Below are positions 45,118 through 54,600 of a stretch of 64,000 bases of DNA, piece after piece; position 1 is the stretch's first letter; the number at the start of each line of letters is the position of its first letter. The notes beneath the pieces are model-generated. The model searched no databases and was not told the origin of the DNA. It worked only from the letters and a program-made list of their open reading frames with translations. The translations under genes were made by a program, and so were the position numbers. The DNA lies in NCBI RefSeq assembly GCF_901538355.1, contig NZ_LR593887.1, forward strand, positions 2,084,920 through 2,148,919, written 5' to 3'. The DNA is from Tuwongella immobilis. GTDB lineage: Bacteria > Planctomycetota > Planctomycetia > Gemmatales > Gemmataceae.

Positions 45118-46029
45118 ATGCATGCGAATCGTCGGCAGAACGGGTTTACTCTGATTGAACTACTGGTCGTGATTGCCATCATTGCGGTGCTGATTGGACT
45201 GTTATTGCCCGCGGTGCAAAAAGTCCGAGAAGCCGCCGCTCGAATGCAGTGTCAAAATAATCTCAAACAGATCGGATTGGCCGCGCACAATTATCACGAT
45301 ACGAATCAAAATTTGATCCCTGCCTTCGTGGGGAACAATGCCCAGGGAGTGGATAGTTGGGCCACCTGGGCGGCGCTGCTGTTGCCGTACATCGAGCAGA
45401 CGCAGGTGCTGAATCTGTGGGATCAGAAACGGTTGGTGAGTTATCAGCCGGCGGTGGCGTATCAGACGCAGATCAAAATCTATCTCTGCCCCTCGCGGCC
45501 GACGGCGGTGCTAAGTACCGGCGATTTTGCGACGCCGGGCGGAGCACTCTCCGATTATGCCGCCAGTTTCGGCACCGGTGCAGATTTCACGAATTCCAAT
45601 GGCGCGATCATTCCGGCATTGCCGACGGTGACCACGGATTCGGTGGGGCCGCTGCTGGTGTCGTGGACGCATCAAGTGAAGCTGTTGGATGTGACGGACG
45701 GCACGAGCAATACCACCATGTTCGGTGAGAAGGCGATTCGACCGAATTCGCTCCGAGGTCGGAATGAAGATCGCAGCGTCTACAGCGGGCAGCGAAACAC
45801 GCATCGTCGCATGATGGGGACCGATTCCGCCGGGACGCAACGGCTGCTGATGCCGCCGAATTGCCAAACGATCCCGAATGCGAATGAGTCGTTTGGCGGG
45901 CCGCATACGGGGATTACGAATTTTGTCTTTGTCGATGGCAGCGTTCGATCGTTGCGGAATTCCGCAGATATTGCCGTCCTTACTGCGCTGGTGACTCGAC
46001 GCGGCGGTGAAGTGGCAGTGGCGGAATAA
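45118..46029 (+). CDS. DUF1559 domain protein with prepilin-type N-terminus
   Basis: 303 residues. The N-terminus [20 protein letters not shown] is a prepilin cleavage/methylation site, so the protein is processed and inserted like a type II secretion pseudopilin. It continues with the family segment [30 protein letters not shown] and ends with [17 protein letters not shown], the H-X9-DG signature of DUF1559. This family is greatly expanded in planctomycetes; the function is unknown, presumably surface or filament related. GGAGA lies 8 bases upstream. A small lipoprotein gene follows after 27 bases, probably in the same operon. Confidence 0.95.
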   Translation: [303 protein letters not shown]

Positions 46030-46056
46030 CGTGCGGAATTTCCAGGAGAACCCATC

Positions 46057-46497
46057 ATGACCGATATTCGAAATCATCGACGGATTCCAGGACGGTACTT
46101 GCTGGCCGCAGTGCTTCTGTCAAGCATTGGCTGCGGTGGCAGTGGGCCGCAGACCGTACCATTTTCGGGCAAGATTTCCCTCGTTGGAGGGAATCTCGAG
46201 CAACTTGCGGGGAGCGCCGTCGAAGTGGCGAAGGTCGATGATCCCGCGGTTCGCGGCTTCGGCGAAATCCAGCCCGATGGCCAATTCCAACTCGCTTCAC
46301 TCATCCAAGGTGAACTTCGAGAGGGCGTGCTTCCCGGACAATATCAGGTACGAATTCTGCCCAATTCGGAAGATGGGGAATCGTATCGGCGATCGGCCAA
46401 AGCGGTGGCTCGGCGATTCTTGCAGTTCGAAACGTCGGGACTGAAAGTGAATGTGCCCGATTCGCAGGTCGTGACTCTGGCGATTTCGGCGAAATAG
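46057..46497 (+). CDS. Small lipoprotein of unknown function
   Basis: 146 residues. The N-terminus RYLLAAVLLSSIGCGGSG has a lipobox (LSSIGC), so Cys26 is the likely lipidation site. The mature part is short and predicted beta-rich (TVPFSGKISLVGG, GEIQPDGQFQLASL, GQYQVRILPN), the kind of transthyretin-like or carboxypeptidase-regulatory-like fold that commonly follows DUF1559 genes in planctomycetes. AGGAGA lies upstream of the ATG. It follows the DUF1559 gene by 27 bases. Its stop lies only 3 bases from the end of the convergent kinase gene. Confidence 0.85.
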   Translation: MTDIRNHRRIPGRYLLAAVLLSSIGCGGSGPQTVPFSGKISLVGGNLEQLAGSAVEVAKVDDPAVRGFGEIQPDGQFQLASLIQGELREGVLPGQYQVRILPNSEDGESYRRSAKAVARRFLQFETSGLKVNVPDSQVVTLAISAK

Positions 46498-46500
46498 CGA

Positions 46501-49500
46501 TCATGGCGGCGGTTTTGCGGCGGCGGGGGCCGAATCCGTCGCCGCTCCCCGATCCGCCGCGCGGCGTTGCCATTCGGCGGCGGACAACCCCCGCAGACTG
46601 CCATCGGGGGCGAGTTCCATCCCCGTGCGGAATTCGAGTTCCTCCCGCCATTGGGATGCGCTCCACTCCGGTTCCGCGATGGTGGGCAATCCAAGACTGG
46701 CGTGATCCTGCCAGCGAAATTCCGATTGCCCGAGCTGTAAAAATTCGTCTTCTTGCCAGATGGCAACGTGTCGCAGCATCGGGCCAATCGGGAGCCGGGT
46801 CGCACGATCGAAGCGTTGAATGCCGCTGGAACTGGGAAGCCAATCGCGGCCATCGGGCGAATCGATCAGGCCGGACGATCCCGGAAATGACTCGATTCGT
46901 GCTCCGGTGATTCGGTCGATCACCTCCCGAAGCGATTGCCCCGAAGCATCATTCATATCAACAATGGCGAATTGGTTGTCGCGAGTGAACGTGCGGAGCT
47001 TGCCGCGATTGGCCAGCGGTATCTCGCCGGGATGATCGAGATTCCACGCGATGATCTGCCGCGATTGAGCCCGTCCCATCAGCACCCGACCGTTGGCGGC
47101 GAGTTGCCAAATCGGGGCTTGGGCAAATTGAAAACTACGATCGATCGCGTGGCGATTGGGCAACCGAATCGGCTCACGATGGCTGTCGGTCAGCAATGTG
47201 ACCAGGAGTTCCGACGAGGGCAATTCTTCCACGCAGATGATCCCCAACAATTCCGATTCCAGGAGTCGAAACAGCCGGTGATTCGGTCGCTCCAAGACGC
47301 GGCGAACGTTGCCGGTGGCGAGGTCGATCCATTCGCCGGTGATTGTGGAATCGCTGGTGGAATGCAGCAAACAGCCGGTGCCGTCGCGGGTGATCTGAAT
47401 GGGACCGGCGATGGGGTGGGTGACGGCTCGTTTGAGCGGGGTATCCGGTTGGTTGGGCCGATCGATCGCGGCACGTCGCAAATTGCCGGTGCGCTGGTCT
47501 TCCCAGACGACCCATTGACCATCTGCCGCAATTGTCGCGCGAGCGGTTTCGGGCACGCGGCGGATGATCGCCCCGGTTTCGCTGTCGCAGACCATTCCCT
47601 CCATCAACCGCGTTTGCTCGGCGGCGATTGACAGAATGAGACAGCGACGGCCATCTGCCGACCAGGTGACCGTTGGGGGGAACTTGTCGAATTCGCGTGG
47701 AAGTCGCAGCACGGGGCCGGCTTGATGTTCCGGCAATTTCACGATGCGGAAGCGATTGCCTTCGATTTGCACGGCTCGAGTGAATGTTGGCGCGAGCAGC
47801 AGCCGACCTTCCCACAGGTAGCCGATCGGCGGGGCATCGATTCGATTGCGCACGGCCCATGGCTCATCCGGGTGACGAATCAATCGCATGGATTGATCGA
47901 TGTTGCGCCAGTCGGCTTGGGGGATGGGTGTGATCCAGGGGGAATTGGCGGAATTGGTGCGTGACACGGCCCACATCGCGGGGAGCAATCGCACCGGAAA
48001 CCCCTGTTCGGCAACGGCTTCGATTAATTGCGTTCCCTCGGCGGTCTCCATGCGAAATTCGCCGGAATTGGGGGCGGATTCCCGACAATTCCTGGGTGGG
48101 GAGCCGAGTGATTCCGCGAATTGGAACGCCTCTCGCCAGCCGAGCCATGCCCAGGGATCGATTCCCGAGCGATGCAACCACTGCTGACCAACATTGCTCA
48201 GCCAGAATTCGACGGCTTCCGCCGGTGCCGCGACGGTGCGCCGAGCCACGACTGTGCCGCTGGGAAAATCGACCAGCATCAGGGTGCGATTGAGATGGAG
48301 CACGAGCCGATTCCGCGAGCCATCGCAAGCCACCTGGGAGGGAATGACCATCCCCGGAATTCGACAGCGATGGCGCAATTTCGGCGGATTCAGGCTCCAC
48401 CATTCCAGTTCAGTCGTCAGGGTGTTGTTTTCGTCGGGCGATGCAAGGGTGAAGGCCAAAATTGCCTCGGTTCCGGCATCATTCATCAAAACCGTCTGCT
48501 GCACGGTACCCGGATGCGATTGCGTGACCCAATCGGACTTGCCCCAGTTGCCCAGCGTGATGCCGCGACGTTCGACCGCGGAGTTGATCGCGAAGACGGA
48601 CCCGGAGTTGCTGGAGATGGCCAACGTGGGCGGATCGACTAATTCGGGGGTGAATCCCAACGGCGTGCCGGTGCGGGTGTAGGCATCGACTCGGTCGCCA
48701 CGCATCGCTGCCGCGACCCGCGATTGGGTGACCATCGGCTCACGTCGCAGGTTGGGCGAGCTGGTCCAGCAGAGGATTGGCGGTGACTCGCCGATGGGGA
48801 AATCGCGGCCCGTTCCAGTGTATCGGGCGACGCGAATGGGGCGGGCACTCTGCCACTGGGCGAGCGTTTCGCCGGAATCCCAGGCGATTCGTCGCACTTG
48901 TGAATCGCGGGTCACCACCAGGAATTCCTGCGAATCCGCACTGGCGTGGAGGTCGCGGACGAGTGGGGCGTTGCGGGTGGGGCGATACCAACCATCGAGC
49001 GCGAATTCGCCTTCGGATTCGGCGGCGGTCAACTCGATTCGGCGATGCAGTCGAAACGGCTGCAATCGAAAAACCTCCACTCCAGTCTTGCGGGCGATGG
49101 CCAGCCAGCGCAAATCGGGCGATGCCGCCGCATTTCTAGGTAAATAGGGCAATGCAAAATCGCTGGGGGAATCATTCGATCGTTCCACGACGGCAAGTGT
49201 TTCGGGCAATAACGGTTGCCAGGCAGCCAATGACCGTCGAATTGCGTGGGCCAACTCACTGTGCGGATCGGGGGTGGTTTCCAACGCGCGGGCCAGCCAC
49301 AAGCACCCCTCGGCGATTTGCCCGGCGGATGCGCGTTGTTGCCCGGTTTCGGCGATGAGTCGTGCCGAAAGTTGGCTCATGCGCTCGGCCTGTTTTCGCT
49401 GCATATCGGCGGTGGTGACGGCGGCGTTCAGTTGGCCGACGATGCGTTCGCGCCCCGCACTTTCGGCCATCACTGCCGTCAGATTCGCCTCGGATTCCTG

Positions 49501-50871
49501 ACGCGACTGCCACTGTTGCAGCAGGATTCCACCCGCGAGAATGGTGCAAAGCACGGCGAGCATGCCGACCACCAGCAAACTCGCCGCCGCGGTTCGATTG
49601 CGCTGACACCACCGCAGAATCCGCTCGATTCGCAGAATCGGCCGCGCCATCACTGGCAATCCCTGCTCGAATCGCCGGAGATCTTCCGCGAAATCGGCGA
49701 CGCTGGGGTACCGTCGATCGGCATTCGGATGCAGGCAGCGCAAGGTGATGCGCTCCAAATCCTTCGGGATTTCTCGGCGAATGTCGCGCGGAGAAATCGT
49801 CCGTTGGGTGGGCAACCCACGGATGCGGTTGCGAATCTCTTCCGGGGTGATCGGCGGCTGTCCGGTGAGGCATTCGTACAGAATCGCCCCCAATGCATAG
49901 AGATCCGCCAGCGGACCGACCGACCCCGATTCCTCGAGTTGTTCCGGGGCCATGTAAATCGGTGTGCCAACGGGCGTGCCCGGCTCGGTCATCCCCTCGG
50001 CGATTGGTGAGAGATCTTTGGCCAAGCCAAAATCGCTGACCAGCGGGTGAGTATTAGTCCGCATCAGGATATTGGCCGGCTTCAAATCGCGGTGAACGAT
50101 GTTCAATCGGTGCGCATCGGCAATCGCATCGGCGATGGAGCGGAGCAGGGCGACCGCATGCCGCACGTCCAGCCGCCCGGATTTGAGCCGCTGAGCGAGC
50201 GTGCCGCCGGGAATCCAGTCCATGGTGAAATACGGTCGGCCAGCATGTTCGCCGATCTGGTGGATTCGCACGATGTGCGGATGCTGCAATCGGGCGAGAT
50301 ACTCCGCCTCGGCCCGAAATCGCTTCAAATCGCGCTCGGTGGGGACGAATCGCAGCGTTTTCAGCGCCACCATGCGCTGCAAGGAATGTTCCACCGCACG
50401 ATAGACGACACCCATGCCGCCGCTGCCAGCCTCTTCCAGCAGCAGCAATCCGGGGATTGTTTCCAATGGGGGCAATGCCGTGGCGGTGTTGGGCCGCGAC
50501 CATTGCGAGGGGAGTTGCGACAGGGCCAACTGCGGGAAGCGTTGCTGATAGGCGGCGAGTTCCAAGCCGGGGTCGGAACGTCGGCGTTGACGATATTCCG
50601 TGAAGATGAGCTCCCGCAGAATCTCCGGCAATTCCGACAGAACGGGGTAGCGGGCGACCAATTCTTCGACACGGAATTCCTGTCCCAGTCGCAGTCGGCC
50701 TTGCAGTTCCGCGTGCAGTAATTCGACCCGGTGCGCGAATGGCGCATCGGCAGGCAAGAATGCTTCGGGGGTGGCGGCGGGATCGCTGGCCAAAGTCGTG
50801 AGAAAGGCGTGAATGCGCAGATCGAGTGCGCGGAATTCGCTGGGATCGCTGGGGGACGGGGGCGATGTCAT
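46501..50871 (-). CDS. Ser/Thr protein kinase with C-terminal WD-like propeller
   Basis: 1456 residues. An N-terminal helical region (about 1-125) precedes a complete kinase domain: glycine loop GSGGMGVVY (149-157), Lys171, HRDLKPAN (260-267), DFGLAKD (280-286) and MAPEQ. A transmembrane helix lies at about 429-451. Then come a short coiled region and about 950 residues of beta-propeller/WD-like repeats (for instance SPDLRWLAIARKTGVEVFRLQPF, WSADGRRCLILSI, AADGQWVVWEDQ). This is the common planctomycete kinase design. It begins 14 bases after the sigma factor gene and is probably co-transcribed with it. The substrate is unknown. Confidence 0.94.
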   Translation of the reverse strand: MTSPPSPSDPSEFRALDLRIHAFLTTLASDPAATPEAFLPADAPFAHRVELLHAELQGRLRLGQEFRVEELVARYPVLSELPEILRELIFTEYRQRRRSDPGLELAAYQQRFPQLALSQLPSQWSRPNTATALPPLETIPGLLLLEEAGSGGMGVVYRAVEHSLQRMVALKTLRFVPTERDLKRFRAEAEYLARLQHPHIVRIHQIGEHAGRPYFTMDWIPGGTLAQRLKSGRLDVRHAVALLRSIADAIADAHRLNIVHRDLKPANILMRTNTHPLVSDFGLAKDLSPIAEGMTEPGTPVGTPIYMAPEQLEESGSVGPLADLYALGAILYECLTGQPPITPEEIRNRIRGLPTQRTISPRDIRREIPKDLERITLRCLHPNADRRYPSVADFAEDLRRFEQGLPVMARPILRIERILRWCQRNRTAAASLLVVGMLAVLCTILAGGILLQQWQSRQESEANLTAVMAESAGRERIVGQLNAAVTTADMQRKQAERMSQLSARLIAETGQQRASAGQIAEGCLWLARALETTPDPHSELAHAIRRSLAAWQPLLPETLAVVERSNDSPSDFALPYLPRNAAASPDLRWLAIARKTGVEVFRLQPFRLHRRIELTAAESEGEFALDGWYRPTRNAPLVRDLHASADSQEFLVVTRDSQVRRIAWDSGETLAQWQSARPIRVARYTGTGRDFPIGESPPILCWTSSPNLRREPMVTQSRVAAAMRGDRVDAYTRTGTPLGFTPELVDPPTLAISSNSGSVFAINSAVERRGITLGNWGKSDWVTQSHPGTVQQTVLMNDAGTEAILAFTLASPDENNTLTTELEWWSLNPPKLRHRCRIPGMVIPSQVACDGSRNRLVLHLNRTLMLVDFPSGTVVARRTVAAPAEAVEFWLSNVGQQWLHRSGIDPWAWLGWREAFQFAESLGSPPRNCRESAPNSGEFRMETAEGTQLIEAVAEQGFPVRLLPAMWAVSRTNSANSPWITPIPQADWRNIDQSMRLIRHPDEPWAVRNRIDAPPIGYLWEGRLLLAPTFTRAVQIEGNRFRIVKLPEHQAGPVLRLPREFDKFPPTVTWSADGRRCLILSIAAEQTRLMEGMVCDSETGAIIRRVPETARATIAADGQWVVWEDQRTGNLRRAAIDRPNQPDTPLKRAVTHPIAGPIQITRDGTGCLLHSTSDSTITGEWIDLATGNVRRVLERPNHRLFRLLESELLGIICVEELPSSELLVTLLTDSHREPIRLPNRHAIDRSFQFAQAPIWQLAANGRVLMGRAQSRQIIAWNLDHPGEIPLANRGKLRTFTRDNQFAIVDMNDASGQSLREVIDRITGARIESFPGSSGLIDSPDGRDWLPSSSGIQRFDRATRLPIGPMLRHVAIWQEDEFLQLGQSEFRWQDHASLGLPTIAEPEWSASQWREELEFRTGMELAPDGSLRGLSAAEWQRRAADRGAATDSAPAAAKPPP

Positions 50872-50885
50872 GCCGCGTGGTTCCG

Positions 50886-51506
50886 TTATTCCGCTGCGGG
50901 GCGATCGCGGAGGTGGCGAATCAGAATCTGCCGAATCTGGGCCCGAATTCGCTCGACGCCGCGATCGTAATAGTTGAGGGCATCGCTGATTTCGCCCACG
51001 GTGAATCCTTCCAGGGTGCGATCGAACACGGCCCGATGCAAGTCAGATTGCAATTCCGCGCGCACTGCCGACAGTAAATCGCGCAATTCGACCAAATTTT
51101 CTGGCGAAACCAGCGAATCGGCCAATTGACGCACCTCGCCAGACTCATCGGTTTGCAGCGAACGTTCCCGGCGTCGATCGTTTCGTTGTGCGAATTGTTC
51201 GCGTGCCTCGCGGATGCACCGCCGTTCGACAATGAGCGCCAGAAGCCCCCAGAGTTGCTGCCAATCGATGAAGCGGATGCGACCGGCCCGCCAGCCAATC
51301 AAAAAACTCCGAAATGCTGAGAGCACAATATCTTCCGGATCGATCACCGCGCGCAATCGCGGGTCGAGTCGTGCTGTCGCTTGCTCGAGGAGTCGCTGGG
51401 CGAATCGTTGAAATACAGCGGAAATCGCGGCCTCATCGCCGTTCAGCATCTGCTCGGCCAGGCGATCCCAGTCTTCAGGATTCAGGTCCATTGGATCGGG
51501 CAACAT
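50886..51506 (-). CDS. ECF-type RNA polymerase sigma factor
   Basis: 206 residues. Region 2 features are in the first half ([31 protein letters not shown]) and region 4 in the second half, with a helix-turn-helix-like [31 protein letters not shown]. This is the planctomycete ECF group found next to Ser/Thr kinases, where phosphorylation by the kinase is suspected to control the sigma factor. No anti-sigma gene is adjacent. The ATG at 51506 is chosen with GGGA upstream; an ATG at 51491 is an alternative. The kinase gene begins 14 bases downstream, and the giant RTX gene is divergent. Confidence 0.92.
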   Translation of the reverse strand: MLPDPMDLNPEDWDRLAEQMLNGDEAAISAVFQRFAQRLLEQATARLDPRLRAVIDPEDIVLSAFRSFLIGWRAGRIRFIDWQQLWGLLALIVERRCIREAREQFAQRNDRRRERSLQTDESGEVRQLADSLVSPENLVELRDLLSAVRAELQSDLHRAVFDRTLEGFTVGEISDALNYYDRGVERIRAQIRQILIRHLRDRPAAE

Positions 51507-51609
51507 GCGAAATTCCCAGAATTTCAGATTATTCGGAGTCGGGTTCGACTTCGATTTTCCCATCTTACTGAGACATCAATGGTCAATCAACCGATCGGGA
51601 ATCGCGATC

Positions 51610-54600
51610 ATGGAACCGACTCGCAACACACACGCTGCATCCCGGAATTCATCCCCGCGAGACGCTCGGTTACGAGTCGAGCAGCTCGAAGATCGCAACC
51701 TGTTATCCAGCAACCTGTTACACCCCACCCAAGTGGCGACGCTCTTGGGAGGACCAGTAGCCGGGGTGACCATCATCACCCATGGACGCACGACCAACGG
51801 CGATGAACTGGCGGAGCTGGCCCAGGCGATTGTCTCCCGATCAAACGGGATTTTGCTCGATTATGATGTCATCGGTTCGCAAGTCAACTCGGGATTCGAT
51901 CCCACGCAATCGACCTTGCCACAATCGCCTGCTCAGGCGAAGAATCGTCAGGTGGTGATTCTCTACGATTGGACCCCGGATGCCACCATCGCCAACACGG
52001 GCTATGCGGAGGCGGCGGGCGATTCGTTGTTTACCATGTTGGTCGGGTTGGGAGTGATTTCGCACACGCAGCCGAACAATCAGGTTCCGTTGCATTTCAT
52101 CGGTCATGGCACGGGGGCGGTGGTCACCAGCGAGGCGGTGGAGCGTCTCGCGGAGCGGAAGGTGCCCGTCTCGCAGGTTACGTATTTGGATCCGCACGAT
52201 TTCCTGCAGCCCGGTGCACCGCTATTTGATGCCGAGCAGGAGTTGAATCGGCTGGGGCAACCCGCGCTCACGAACGATCCCGGCATCGCCGAATCCGAGC
52301 GTCGCCAGGCGTATGGGGTTTCCGTTTGGTCGAATGTGGCGTTTAGCGATGTCTTTTACCAGACGCGCGGCAAAGGTCCGAGTGGAATCGGGACCACGCA
52401 GGAAGGCCGACCGATTCCGGGAGCGGCGAATTTCCTGCAGAATGCGATTCTGCGCGATGATCTGCCCGGAACGGATACCGAGCAAATCTGGCGGAATTAC
52501 CTGAATACGGTCAACAATTCGGCGAGTACGACCGGCTATGCCTGGAGTCCAGTTCGCAATCCCAGCCGCACGAATTTGCCGCTATCGATGTTTTTCGAAG
52601 ATTTGAATATCTCGGATTACCACTATCTCGATCCGCGACCCGATCAGGATCACGAACATTCGCCCACGGTTTTGGTCAATCGCACGACCGGCACACCGAA
52701 TCGGGCCGGGCTGGCGGCACAAGGGCTGACCACCTTTAAAATCATCGAAGGCGGATGGGCACCGCGAAATTCCCGCTGGGAGATCAGCAACGGCGATTTC
52801 GACCATCGCGGTCAGGGGGCGTATCTCCCTGGTTGGAGTCAGGCCGGTGGCGGCGGCACGGCTCCGGTGGTGGTCGATCCGACGAATGGAAATGCGTATC
52901 TGCGATTGGATGCGGCGTTTCCCAGCCGCACGCACGCGGATCTGCTTCTGCCGAGCGTTTCCAGTGCTCTCGTGATGGATGTTTGGGTGCCGAGTCCACA
53001 AGTGGGCGATGCCCTGGTGGTGAAGCTCGACGGGCTGACGGTGGGCCGCATCGAAATGCTGAGCCTGCCGCTGGAATCACGCACCGGCTGGAGCACGCAA
53101 CGACTGGATTTGCCCAATTGGACGCGGGGGCAGATCGCCAATCTGCAAATCGAGTTGGTCCGCACCGGCGCTCCCACTCCCACCGAAATTCGCATCGATC
53201 GACTGCGATTCGCGCCGGTCATGCAAATGGGCACCGGCGATGTCTTGGACTTGAATCTGGCCTCGCTCATTCGCGGCGAGCAATATCAGCTCACCAATTT
53301 GTCGCAACTTCAGGCAATTGGCACCGTGATCGATTCGCCGGAACGCATCCTGCAAACGGGTCGATTGCGATTTGCACCGCATCTCGACAACAACCTCGCT
53401 GGCGACCAATTCCCCGGCAGCCAATCCCCCGGTTGGCAGGGCACGCGCCAGTTGGAATGGCAGATCGACGGCCGACCACTGACGGTGTTCGTCGATGTCA
53501 CGCATGGATTCTCCACCTCGGGGCCGCAAGCCGTCTCCATATCAGCTGGCGAAACCGAGACGCTGCGACTTCAGCAGCGATTGCGCTACCTGGGCTATGT
53601 CGGAGCCGGAAAGGAGAAACGCGAATTACCCCAACTGACGGGCGAAATCGATTCCCTGACCCGATCCTCAATCGCCGTGTTTCAAGCCGCGATTGATCCC
53701 AATGGATTCCAACCATGGGTCCAATCCGGCACGCTCAATTCGCGCACCGTGAATTGGCTGAACACCCGCGAAGCTCCGCGATGGATGGAGTTGATCGACC
53801 CGGATCCGCAACCCGCAGGCCAGTTCGATCCCACGAAGGTGATCGGGGCGTTCGACCTGATCCCGATGAAGAATCCGAATAACGGCAACGCGCGCGACGG
53901 CGTCATTCCCCAGATTGAACGCTGGGGAACAAGCTGGATGATTGAGACGATCCAGAATGTCACTCAATTGCCCGGAATGGGCGGTCTGCTCATCAACGGG
54001 CTAAGTACCGAATACGGGCCGGATGCGGCGTTGGCGAAGACCCACAAAACGCATTCCAATGGTATGGTTGTCGATATCGCGACCACCAAATCGATCCAGA
54101 ACGCCAGCGCTGGGGAGGGGTTAACCGCCGCGGAACAACGCATCGTCGATTGGTTGTTCGCGTTCCAAGACAATTCTGTCGCGGGCACCTGGATTTCAAC
54201 TATCCTTCATACCAATCTGAAGATCATCAATGCCTTCAACGCGCGGGACATCAATCAGGGGTTGGGCATCGCGGCTTATGATGTGACGCATGATACGCAT
54301 GTGCATCTGCAATTCCGTCCGGCGGCAAATGAACGGCAATATCGCTGGGCCGTCCCGGATAAAGCGCAGGCCGCGAGTCCGGGGCAAGCGTTGAATGCGG
54401 CGGAGCAGGGCTTGCTCGATCGGTTGATTGATGCACAACGAACCAATCGGATTCTGCGGGTCGAACATCCGAATGCGAAATTGATCAACGCATTCAACGC
54501 GATTGATGGAAACGCCGGAATCGGTGTCGTCGGTGGCGTCGCCAAGCAACTGCGAGTGACCGCCAGCGCCAAGCCCGCCCGCCGGATCGAAGCGGGACAA

